The notes: generated by a model from the sequence alone, not told the origin. A stretch of DNA of 6,341 nt from an uncultured Actinomycetes bacterium (GCA_937888775.1 CALAQT010000434.1:1-6341); one strand, 5' to 3'; positions 1 through 5,742 are shown, counted from the stretch's first letter. Numbers and translations: made by a program.

Positions 1-336
1 CAGCCGGGCGCGCCGGCCGAGGCGGCGACGCCGGTGGTGGCGGTGGCCGACCCGGCCGCTGCGAGGATCGCGGTGCTCGAGGCGCGCCTCGCGCTCGAGC
101 AGGAGCAACTCGACACGGCCACCATCGCTCTCGCCGAGGCGGACCTGATGGCCACGCACGGCCCGACCATCGCGCCGGACGCGGCGGTCGACCCGGCGGC
201 GGTGGCAGCCGAACCGGGGCTTCGCCAGGAGTTGCTCGAGACGCTTGTCCAGCTCATCGAGGCGCCGCAGGGTGCCGGCGCGCCACCGGGCGAACCCGGG
301 TCACCGGTCGCAGAACCCCACCCGCGGGTGAGGTAG
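1..336 (+). CDS. C-terminal part of an unknown Ala/Pro-rich protein (5' end outside window)
   Basis: The frame is open from the first base of the window to a TAG at 334-336, so this is most likely the end of a longer gene. A GTG at 34 could start a 100-residue protein, but nothing upstream of it looks like a ribosome site. The visible product begins with an Ala/Pro/Val-rich stretch. It continues with a charged, Leu/Ala/Glu-rich helical segment (around LEARLALEQEQLDTATIALA) with coiled-coil character, then an Ala/Pro-rich part, a short helix (LRQELLETLVQLIEA) and a Pro/Gly-rich tail. No catalytic motif is visible and I do not recognise a family. It could be the tail of a cell-envelope or scaffold protein, but that is a guess. 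It converges with the dnaJ-type gene, with 10 bases between the stop codons. Confidence 0.5.
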   Translation, partial: QPGAPAEAATPVVAVADPAAARIAVLEARLALEQEQLDTATIALAEADLMATHGPTIAPDAAVDPAAVAAEPGLRQELLETLVQLIEAPQGAGAPPGEPGSPVAEPHPRVR

Positions 337-360
337 CCGGCCGGACCTACGGTGCCGGCT
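335..360. terminator. Hairpin across the convergent stop codons, possible bidirectional terminator
   Basis: AGCCGG at 335-340 is the exact inverse of CCGGCT at 355-360, and CCG/CGG inside the 14-base loop can extend the pairing. The structure overlaps both the TAG of the upstream + strand gene and the TAG of the - strand dnaJ-type gene. There is no T-run on either side, so it is not a classical intrinsic terminator. In DNA this GC-rich, short inverted repeats also arise by chance. Its position in the only gap between convergent genes is the main argument for it. Confidence 0.3.
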
Positions 361-1336
361 GGTCGCCGCGCTCGGCGCGCACTTCGTCGGCGAGTTTCCG
401 CGCCGCCGGGGTGAGTTCCTCGGGCAGTCGCACCGCGATCTCGGCGATGAGGTCGCCGTTGCCCTCGCCGCGCAACCGCGGCATCCCGAGGCCGCGCAGG
501 CGCAGTCGTGCGCCGCTCTGGGTCACGGATCGCAGGCGGAGCTGGGCGGTCGTGCCCCGCAGGGTGGGAACCGGCACCTCGCCACCGAGCAGGGCGAGGT
601 CGAGAGCCACGGTCACCTGGACGCGCAGGTCGTCGCCGTCGCGGGTGAAGCGGGCGTGCGGGAGGATTCGCACCCGCACGAAGAGGTCACCGGCGGTCGC
701 CCCGGAGCTGCCCGCGCCGCCCTGCCCCGCGGCGCGGACGCGCGCGCCGTCGGCAACGCCGGCCGGGATGCGCAGCTCGACCCGCCTGGTGCGGTCCGCT
801 CCGGTCACCTCGACCGTGCGGGTCGTGCCCGTGTACGCCTCCTCCAGGGTGATCTCCGTGGTGCCCTCGACATCGCCACCGCGCTGCGGCACGGGGGTCC
901 GGCGCCGGCCCGCGGCCCTGGCGCCGCCGCGATTGAACATGGAGCCGAAGAGGTCGGAGAAGGGGTCCTGGTCGCCGAACAGGCTCTCCATCTCCTCGCG
1001 GGAGGCGGTGCGGTATTCCACCTGGGGGCCGCCGCGCAACGGTGCGCCGCCGCCTCCCGCGAACGAGCCCCCGCCCGGCCGCCCCGCCTTGTCCCAGGCC
1101 TCGTACTCGCGCCAGCGCGGGCCGGCCTCGTCGTACATGCGCCGCTTCTCCGGGTCGCTGAGCACCTCGTTGGCCTCGTTGATCTCCTTGAAGCGGCGCT
1201 CGGCGGCGGCATCGCCCTGGTTGACGTCGGGATGGTGCTTGCGGGCCAGCTTCCGGAAGGCGGCCTTGATCTCCTTCGGAGTGGCCGTCCTGGGCACCCC
1301 GAGCGCGGCGTAGTAATCCTGGGACGCTGTCGGCAC
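347..1336 (-). CDS. Class B J-domain co-chaperone (CbpA/DnaJ2 type)
   Basis: This 329-residue Hsp40 stimulates the ATPase of DnaK and delivers unfolded clients to it in the cytoplasm. The J domain covers residues 6-72, with the DnaK-activating HPD tripeptide at 35-37 in a KHHPDVN context and a NEANEVLSDPEKRRMYD helix III/IV. A Gly-rich linker follows (about 85-105), then a Phe/Gly-type segment with SLFGDQDPFSDLFGSMF (118-134). Two C-terminal beta-domains follow: GDVEGTTEITLEEAYTG at 154-170, and a second containing LLGGEVPVPTLRG near 249-261. The CxxCxGxG zinc-finger repeats of true DnaJ are absent, which makes this class B. I chose the GTG at 1336 because it directly precedes the conserved QDYYAALGV. 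The frame stays open 353 codons further upstream, but only as the antisense of the neighbouring glycosylase gene. No Shine-Dalgarno precedes the GTG. TACAAC lies 6 bases before it. It diverges from the glycosylase gene, and no grpE or dnaK is in view. Confidence 0.93.
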   Translation of the reverse strand: MPTASQDYYAALGVPRTATPKEIKAAFRKLARKHHPDVNQGDAAAERRFKEINEANEVLSDPEKRRMYDEAGPRWREYEAWDKAGRPGGGSFAGGGGAPLRGGPQVEYRTASREEMESLFGDQDPFSDLFGSMFNRGGARAAGRRRTPVPQRGGDVEGTTEITLEEAYTGTTRTVEVTGADRTRRVELRIPAGVADGARVRAAGQGGAGSSGATAGDLFVRVRILPHARFTRDGDDLRVQVTVALDLALLGGEVPVPTLRGTTAQLRLRSVTQSGARLRLRGLGMPRLRGEGNGDLIAEIAVRLPEELTPAARKLADEVRAERGDQPAP

Positions 1337-1342
1337 GGTGCG

Positions 1343-1348
1343 GTTGTA
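1343..1348 (-). promoter_or_regulatory. Weak -10 candidate for the dnaJ-type gene
   Basis: On the minus strand TACAAC ends 6 bases before the GTG start at 1336. This is the same spacing as the better -10 boxes of the glycosylase and FkbM genes. The last base is C instead of the usual T and no -35 match is visible, so the case rests on shared geometry alone. If real, the transcript would begin at or near the start codon and be leaderless. Confidence 0.3.
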
Positions 1349-1411
1349 CCCGATCGAGCCGCGCGGCGAAACTGCGGCGGCGCCCACCGCTGGCTGGAGG
1401 TCTGGCCTCGC

Positions 1412-1417
1412 TATGGT
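1412..1417 (+). promoter_or_regulatory. -10 box of a probably leaderless glycosylase transcript
   Basis: TATGGT fits TANNNT and is followed by exactly 6 bases (CAGAGC) and then the GTG start at 1424. A start of transcription 6-7 bases after a -10 box would fall on the first base of the start codon. No Shine-Dalgarno is present within 15 bases of the GTG, and no -35 consensus is visible. The geometry is the known signature of leaderless genes in high-GC bacteria. Confidence 0.5.
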
Positions 1418-1423
1418 CAGAGC

Positions 1424-2347
1424 GTGGCGATCTCCCCGGGCGCCGACGCCGTCACCGTGCGCATCGCGGTGCCGCACGGCCCGCTCGACCTGGCGGCGAC
1501 GCTCCTCCCCCTGCGCCAGGGCATGGACGACCCCACCATCCGTGTCGACGCGGATGGTGTCTGGCGCGCGCTGCGAACCCGCCAGGGGCCGGCCACTCTC
1601 CACCTGCACCTGGAGAACGGTGACCTGGTCGCGTCGGCGGTGGGGCCCGGTGCTGGAGCCGCCCTGGAGATGGCGCCGTCGCTCGCCGGGCTCAACGATG
1701 ATCCGGGCCGGCTGCGCCCGCTGCACCGGTCGGTGGATGAGGCCCGCCGCCGCTCCCCGGGCCTGCGGCTGACCGCGGGCACGAGCGTGGTCGACGCCCT
1801 GGTCTGGGTGATCCTCGCCCAGAAGGTGGTGGGCCTCGACGCCCGCCGCGCCTACCGCGACCTGGTCCGCCGCCTCGGCGAACCGGCGCCGGGATGCGCG
1901 GGACTGCTGTTGCCGCTGCATCCGGACAGGCTGGCGGCGACGCCGTACTGGACCTTCCACGAGTGCAACGTCGAGCGCCGCCGCGCGTCCGTGATCGTGG
2001 CCGTGGCGCAGCGGGCCCGTGCGCTCGACGCCCTGGCGGCGCTGCCGCCGGAGGAGGCGCGGCGGCGGCTGCAGACGCTGCCGGGGATCGGCGCCTGGAC
2101 CGCGGCCGAGGTCACCGCGGTCACCCACGGCGACCCGGACGCGGTGGCCCTGGGCGACTATCACCTCCCCAACGTCGTCGCGCATGCGCTGGCGGGGGAG
2201 CCGCGCGGGGACGACGCACGGATGCTCGAGCTGCTCGAGCCCTACGCCGGCCAGCGCGGCCGGGTGATCCGGCTGCTCATGTCCGGTGGGCGAGGGGCGC
2301 CGCGATACGGGCCGCGGCTGGCGCGCCAGGACATCCGCCATCGCTGA
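1424..2347 (+). CDS. AlkA-type DNA-3-methyladenine glycosylase (HhH-GPD superfamily)
   Basis: The 307-residue product should remove alkylated bases such as 3-methyladenine from DNA as the first step of base excision repair. The helix-hairpin-helix is at about 216-233, with the LPGIGAWTA core that binds the DNA backbone. The putative catalytic aspartate is Asp245 in ALGDYHLPN, which aligns with the LPDDYLIKQ region of E. coli AlkA where Asp238 acts. The helix VDALVWVILAQKVVG (123-137) fits the start of the HhH-GPD fold. The C-terminus (RYGPRLARQDIRHR) resembles the RAPRFGPRRA-type ends of actinobacterial family members. Residues 1-100 would form the AlkA N-terminal beta domain. No AraC-type Ada domain is attached. 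I chose the GTG at 1424 because a -10 box lies 6 bases upstream. The frame is open further upstream only as the antisense of dnaJ. A close relative with altered substrate range cannot be excluded. Confidence 0.88.
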   Translation: MAISPGADAVTVRIAVPHGPLDLAATLLPLRQGMDDPTIRVDADGVWRALRTRQGPATLHLHLENGDLVASAVGPGAGAALEMAPSLAGLNDDPGRLRPLHRSVDEARRRSPGLRLTAGTSVVDALVWVILAQKVVGLDARRAYRDLVRRLGEPAPGCAGLLLPLHPDRLAATPYWTFHECNVERRRASVIVAVAQRARALDALAALPPEEARRRLQTLPGIGAWTAAEVTAVTHGDPDAVALGDYHLPNVVAHALAGEPRGDDARMLELLEPYAGQRGRVIRLLMSGGRGAPRYGPRLARQDIRHR

Positions 2348-2449
2348 ACGGGAGGCGGGCACCCTCACGATTCCATCTGCGACCGTTGCACACACGTGAC
2401 CGGAGTTTCATCGCGGGCGCGCACGGATTCGGGGATGGTGGGCGCAGCG

Positions 2450-3124
2450 ATGCGTTTCCACGCGCCGAAGTCCGGCTCTGCTGCCCAGCCGCTCACCCTG
2501 GCGGAGCGCCGCGGCACGCTGCCCTGCTCGGAGCCGGGGTGCACGTCCGTGGAGGCTGTGGCCTGCGCGTACGTTGACCGCCGCCAGCGTGAGTGCAACT
2601 CCGCCTGGTGCTGCGGGCATCAGCAGATCGCCTTCAACGGCATCTACTGCCGGCGTCACGCGGGCATCATCCAGGCGCTCGGCCCCGACCACGTCAGCCT
2701 GGCCATGCCCGACCTCGAGAACCGCGCGCCATCGCTGGCCAACTGGGTTGGTCGCGACCTCGACGCGCCCATTCGCGCCCTGCTCGAGGCGCATTTCCCG
2801 GGACACACGATGAATGTCACCAGCGTGGTCAACGGTGGGTCCATGTGTGAGCGCACCTGGGGACGGTCCTGGAAGCTGATCTCGGGGAACGGCGTGGACC
2901 TGTCGGTCAACGTCAACGTGCCCGAGGCGGACGACAGCGTGGTCCGGGTGGTCTACGACGGCTGCGTGCTCGCCGAGCTGACCCCGCCGTGGATCGAGGC
3001 GCGCCGCCATGGCGTCACCCTCGACGCCGAGGGCAACGAGGTGGTGCGACGCAGGTTCTATGACCTGATCATCGAGGACGTCGAGGCCGCGATGCTGGTC
3101 ACCAAGAACCAGCCCGACCCCTGA
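2450..3124 (+). CDS. Unrecognised Cys/His-rich, probably zinc-binding protein
   Basis: I do not recognise a named family. From the ATG at 2450 the product has 224 residues. Its N-terminal third holds Cys26, Cys31, Cys39, Cys49, Cys54, Cys55, His57, Cys67 and His70, including WCCGH and YCRRH. That spacing suits one or two structural zinc sites. The rest (about 80-224) reads as a soluble alpha/beta domain with few cysteines, including strands near LSVNVNV and VVRVVYDGCVLAEL, and a long C-terminal helix (RRRFYDLIIEDVEAAMLV). There is no signal peptide or membrane segment. The start is uncertain. GGTGGG at 2437-2442 lies 7 bases before the ATG at 2450. The ATG at 2435 and the GTG at 2396 are in frame and would add 5 and 18 residues. 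It lies 102 bases after the glycosylase gene on the same strand and could be co-transcribed. DNA or RNA binding is possible but not shown. Confidence 0.75.
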   Translation: MRFHAPKSGSAAQPLTLAERRGTLPCSEPGCTSVEAVACAYVDRRQRECNSAWCCGHQQIAFNGIYCRRHAGIIQALGPDHVSLAMPDLENRAPSLANWVGRDLDAPIRALLEAHFPGHTMNVTSVVNGGSMCERTWGRSWKLISGNGVDLSVNVNVPEADDSVVRVVYDGCVLAELTPPWIEARRHGVTLDAEGNEVVRRRFYDLIIEDVEAAMLVTKNQPDP

Positions 3125-3168
3125 TAACGTGCGTCGAGGCCATGTGAATCGCAGCAGCCATCGGGCCT

Positions 3169-4380
3169 TCACCCCCGTGCTGGGGGAGGCGGCGGCGGCG
3201 CGAGCGGGGCCTGGGTGACTGCCACGCCGGCGTGGCAGTACGGGCAAGTCAGAGCACCGACGGCAAGCGGCGCCTGGCAGTTGAGGCAGTGCGGTGAGCG
3301 CGGCGCGGTGCGCTGCACGATCGCGGCCGAGCGGGTCACGTGGCCCGGATTGACGGGAGCCAGGGCGGTGCCGTCGGGGAGGAGCAGCTCGTACGTCTGC
3401 GTGGACATGGCGTCACGCACGGCCTGCAGGCCCTCGTAGTCCGGGTTGATCGCGTACAGATTCGCCAGGGTGGTCACCGCGTCGCCGGTGCGGCCCAGCA
3501 TGTACTCGCACACACCGAGGTAGAACAGGCACTGCTCGCTGCCGGGACCGAGTTTGCCGGTGCGGGCCGGACTCGCCTCGACCAGGCTGAGCGCCTGCTG
3601 CGGATCCTCCTTGCAGAGGTACGCGTAGGCGAGGTGCGCGGTGACGGACGCCATGCTGTCGCCGGTCGCCGGTGCGTCCCGCCGGATGGTGACGAGCTCG
3701 GCGATCGCCTCATCGATCTGGTTGCAATGCAGCGCGGCGGCGGCCCGGTGGCCGCGGGCGACCCAGTCCGACGGGACCCTGGCGCAGTACCGGCGATAGA
3801 GGTCGAGAGCAGCGGCGTTGTCTCCCTGCTTGGTCTTGCACTCGGCGAGCGGCGCCAGCACCTCGGGACTGTCGGGATCAATGGCCGCCGCGCGGGCCAG
3901 CAGTTCGGCAGCGTTGGCGGGCTCGAGTCCCGCCTGGCGCACGTAGGTGCGAATGCGCCACACCGGACTGTGCAATTGGACAAGGCCAGTGATCAGCAAC
4001 CACAGCCCGACCGGCGAGGTGATCACCAGCAGGGTGAAGAGGATGCCCCAGGCGATCTTCTGCGGCGGCGTCATCGCGGCCATCTCGGCGAGGCTCGCGG
4101 TGGTCGACGCGGGGGTCGTGCGGGGCGCGGTCGCACGCGTCTGATGCGCACCCGCCGGCGCCGCTGCGCGCTGCCAGCTGCGCGCTTGCCGCTGCGAATA
4201 CGTCGTGTACCACAGACCCGTTCCGGGAATGCCAACGGTGGTGCGGCGGCGTCCGTGCCCGACGGTGTAGTGCAAGCCGCGAGGCCCGAAGCTGGTGCTC
4301 AGCCCGCGCTTCGACAGGTTGAGCCGGATCCCCGGCGCCACCCGCAGCGTTCTGCGAAAGCGGAGATAGCCTGCCATCAC
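3169..4380 (-). CDS. DUF4236 - transmembrane - TPR-like - zinc-ribbon protein
   Basis: The 403-residue product combines four parts. Residues 5-58 match the DUF4236 pattern: RFRRTLRVAPGIRLNLSKRG, then SFGPRGLHYTVG and GIPGTGLWYT. A low-complexity Ala/Thr/Arg linker follows (68-105). One hydrophobic helix lies at about 109-134. A helical TPR-like region spans about 150-315, with units around AAELLARAAAIDPDSPEVLAPLAECKTKQG, DEAIAELV, AHLAYAYLCKEDPQQALSLVE and CLFYLGVCEYMLGRTGDAV. A zinc ribbon (Cys365, Cys368, Cys379, Cys382) precedes a Pro-rich tail. The function is unknown. The TPR region suggests a membrane-anchored binding platform, and I infer both ends are cytoplasmic or lipid-proximal only weakly. 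The start is GTG 4380 or the adjacent ATG 4377. AAGGG on the minus strand at 4393-4397 is a rather distant ribosome site. It converges with the zinc-binding gene (44-base gap) and diverges from the small membrane protein gene. Confidence 0.85.
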   Translation of the reverse strand: MMAGYLRFRRTLRVAPGIRLNLSKRGLSTSFGPRGLHYTVGHGRRRTTVGIPGTGLWYTTYSQRQARSWQRAAAPAGAHQTRATAPRTTPASTTASLAEMAAMTPPQKIAWGILFTLLVITSPVGLWLLITGLVQLHSPVWRIRTYVRQAGLEPANAAELLARAAAIDPDSPEVLAPLAECKTKQGDNAAALDLYRRYCARVPSDWVARGHRAAAALHCNQIDEAIAELVTIRRDAPATGDSMASVTAHLAYAYLCKEDPQQALSLVEASPARTGKLGPGSEQCLFYLGVCEYMLGRTGDAVTTLANLYAINPDYEGLQAVRDAMSTQTYELLLPDGTALAPVNPGHVTRSAAIVQRTAPRSPHCLNCQAPLAVGALTCPYCHAGVAVTQAPLAPPPPPPARG

Positions 4381-4395
4381 AGCGATCAGTTTCCC

Positions 4396-4470
4396 TTACC
4401 GATCTCCGCAATTCCCTGCGGTAATCCCCGTGATTGGCGCAGATCACGTCGTGCGCGGAGTGACACGCAC
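4396..4470. promoter_or_regulatory. Cluster of inverted repeats in a divergent promoter region
   Basis: The 107-base gap between two divergent genes holds several inverted repeats. TTACCG at 4396-4401 pairs with CGGTAA at 4419-4424, and inside it CCGCA at 4406-4410 pairs with TGCGG at 4417-4421. CGTGAT at 4429-4434 pairs with ATCACG at 4443-4448 around an 8-base spacer. GTGCG at 4451-4455 pairs with CGCAC at 4466-4470. The first and second are candidate operators because they are less GC-rich than the background. The CGTGAT/ATCACG site is wider than a CRP/FNR box (TGTGA-N6-TCACA), so I do not assign a regulator. Binding here could affect both genes. Confidence 0.4.
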
Positions 4471-4472
4471 CG

Positions 4473-4478
4473 TATCAT
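4473..4478 (+). promoter_or_regulatory. -10 box for the small membrane protein gene
   Basis: TATCAT fits TANNNT and ends 9 bases before the ATG at 4488, so the transcript would have a leader of only two or three bases. No Shine-Dalgarno is present between them and no clear -35 is visible. An in-frame ATG two codons later (4494) is an alternative start. Confidence 0.4.
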
Positions 4479-4487
4479 CCTGCGCCG

Positions 4488-4907
4488 ATGCAGATGTTGA
4501 TTGTTGTCGTCGTGGCCATTCTGGTCATCGCACTGGCGATCGCCGTGCTCGGGTTCATCGGACCCTTCGTCGCCGTCGTCGGCGTTGTTGTCGCGGCGTT
4601 CGTCCTCCTCAATCCCGGCGGGCTGGGTGCGCGGCTGCGTCAGTCACCCGGCTGGTGGGGCATCCCGGGATTGCGCCGCGCCTCCTCGCGGGCGGTTCCG
4701 TTTGCGATGTGGCTGCTGCTCTACACCGTGCCGGTGCCCATCGCCGCGTTCGCTCTCACCCACGCCGGCCTGGGCGGCGGCGGCAGTGCGCCGGCGGCGG
4801 TCGCTCCCAACGCCATCGGCGGCGGATCGAGCGCCCCGGTCGCGGTGACGACCCCCACACCCGCCCCCACGCCCACCGACACGCTGCCGCCGCCGTCCAC
4901 CCCTTAG
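4488..4907 (+). CDS. Small membrane protein with Gly/Ser and Pro/Thr-rich C-terminal tail
   Basis: The 139-residue product is not a recognised family. It starts with a long hydrophobic run at 3-42 that can form two helices hinged at Gly22-Pro26. A short basic loop follows (GARLRQSPGWWGIPGLRRASSR, about 47-68), then a third helix at about 70-91. The last 48 residues are flexible: a Gly-rich stretch with an imperfect repeat (GGGSAPAAV and GGGSSAPVAV, about 97-120), then TTPTPAPTPTDTLPPPSTP. Such Pro/Thr tails are often found on the outer side of the membrane, possibly spanning or touching cell wall material. By the positive-inside rule the basic loop would be cytoplasmic and the tail outside if there are three helices. 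It diverges from the DUF4236-TPR gene and precedes the FkbM gene by 67 bases. No catalytic residues are evident. Confidence 0.75.
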   Translation: MQMLIVVVVAILVIALAIAVLGFIGPFVAVVGVVVAAFVLLNPGGLGARLRQSPGWWGIPGLRRASSRAVPFAMWLLLYTVPVPIAAFALTHAGLGGGGSAPAAVAPNAIGGGSSAPVAVTTPTPAPTPTDTLPPPSTP

Positions 4908-4917
4908 CCGGCAACGA

Positions 4918-4950
4918 TATACTTGACGCACCGGGCTGGAAAACCGGTTT
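4918..4950 (+). promoter_or_regulatory. Second promoter-like and palindromic segment upstream of the FkbM gene
   Basis: TATACT at 4918-4923 is close to a consensus -10 and has no start codon at leaderless distance, so it could give a transcript with a leader of about 45 bases. That leader would hold AAACCGGTTT at 4941-4950, a perfect 10-base palindrome. ACCGG at 4930-4934 can also pair with CCGGT at 4944-4948, a short hairpin followed by TT that might be a weak terminator for the upstream gene. The -35 side shows no match. Confidence 0.3.
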
Positions 4951-4962
4951 CATCGTTTGGGC

Positions 4963-4968
4963 TAACGT
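4963..4968 (+). promoter_or_regulatory. -10 box of a probably leaderless FkbM transcript
   Basis: TAACGT fits TANNNT and is followed by exactly 6 bases (CGGGTC) before the GTG at 4975. No Shine-Dalgarno precedes the GTG. The arrangement matches that at the glycosylase gene and supports this GTG as the true start. Confidence 0.5.
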
Positions 4969-4974
4969 CGGGTC

Positions 4975-5742
4975 GTGAGAATCCCTGCCTTCGTGGCTTC
5001 CGCGCTCAAAGGCGACCAGCCGATGGGTCGACTGGTCCGCCCACTCGCCAATCGCCTGCTTCCTACCCACCCGATCCCGGTGACTGTCCTGTCGGGTCCG
5101 GCCAAGGGGCTCAAGTTGGTCATCGACACTCGCAACGAGAAGTTCTTCTGGACTGGCGCGCATGAGCCTGAAGTTCTGAACGCGTTGGGTCGACTCCTGC
5201 ATCCCGGTTCGGTCTATTGGGATGTGGGTGCCCACATCGGTCTGCACGCGATGTTCGCGAGCCGGTGCGTCGGTCCTGACGGCCATATCCACGCCTTCGA
5301 GCCCGCACCCGCCACCATCGCGCGGCTGCGGCGAGCCGTTGCCTTGAACCACGCGAAGAACATCACCATCCACGAGATGGCGCTCTCTGACAAAGCGGGC
5401 TCTGCCGTCCTATACAACTCGGATGCAAGCGCGACGCGAACCCTAGTGCCGGGCATTCAGCACTCAGAGGGCGACTCGGTGCAGTGCGAAACCGCTGATC
5501 GGATGGCCGAGCGTTTGGGAAGGCCAGACCTCATCAAGATCGACGTGGAGGGTGCCGAGAAGATGGTGCTCGCGGGTGCCCGAGACCTTTTGAGTCGCGA
5601 TCCTCCAGTCCTCATCGTGGAGTATTGGACAGACGACGCGGTCGCTCACGCCAAGACTGCGTTCCCGCAGTACCGCTTTGTCCAACTAGACCAGGTGGAC
5701 TGGCTGATGACCCCCGATCAAGAGCGTTCAGCTAACGGCTAG
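4975..5742 (+). CDS. FkbM-family SAM-dependent methyltransferase
   Basis: The 255-residue product should transfer a methyl group from S-adenosylmethionine, usually to a sugar hydroxyl in glycans, lipopolysaccharide or secondary metabolites in this family. The SAM-binding motif I is VYWDVGAHIGLHA, with Asp83, Gly85 and Gly89. The acidic residue after strand 2 is Glu109 in HAFEPAP. The family signature LIKIDVEGAE covers 187-196 and is followed by the typical VLIVEYW strand (212-218). The length is normal for a free-standing FkbM domain, and residues 1-75 form the usual variable N-terminal cap. The gene is less GC-rich than its left neighbours: by hand, 72 of 120 bases are G/C at 5341-5460, against 49 of 60 at 2041-2100. 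This suggests transfer. Its substrate cannot be told because no glycosyltransferase is next to it. Its TAG stop lies inside the target site of the following IS. Confidence 0.92.
   Translation: MRIPAFVASALKGDQPMGRLVRPLANRLLPTHPIPVTVLSGPAKGLKLVIDTRNEKFFWTGAHEPEVLNALGRLLHPGSVYWDVGAHIGLHAMFASRCVGPDGHIHAFEPAPATIARLRRAVALNHAKNITIHEMALSDKAGSAVLYNSDASATRTLVPGIQHSEGDSVQCETADRMAERLGRPDLIKIDVEGAEKMVLAGARDLLSRDPPVLIVEYWTDDAVAHAKTAFPQYRFVQLDQVDWLMTPDQERSANG

Noticed and set aside
656..1423. Long plus-strand open frame running upstream of the glycosylase start
   Set aside because: It is the antisense of the dnaJ-type gene, kept open by high GC. The glycosylase domain and a -10 box place the start at 1424.
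1337..2395. Minus-strand extension of the dnaJ-type frame by 353 codons
   Set aside because: The extension is the antisense of the glycosylase gene, Arg/His/Gln-rich and without domain features. The J domain starts right after the GTG at 1336.
3125..3168. AGGCC...GGCCT arms as a terminator between the convergent genes
   Set aside because: The arms are five bases, separated by more than 20 bases, with no T-run. Chance is a sufficient explanation at this GC.
2408..3247. Minus-strand open frame of 279 codons
   Set aside because: It is opposite the Cys/His-rich protein gene and overlaps the end of the DUF4236 gene. Its product is Arg/Ala/Gly/His-rich with no motif.
4429..4448. CRP/FNR-type binding site
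   Set aside because: GTGA and TCAC are separated by 10 bases, not the 6 of TGTGA-N6-TCACA. Kept only as an unassigned inverted repeat.
3340..4500. Plus-strand open frame of 386 codons opposite the DUF4236-TPR gene
   Set aside because: The product is low-complexity and Arg/Gly-rich, while the minus strand has clear DUF4236, membrane, TPR and zinc-ribbon features.
4756..5373. Minus-strand open frame of 205 codons across the membrane protein and FkbM genes
   Set aside because: It crosses two genes with recognisable plus-strand features and a promoter region, and shows no motif.
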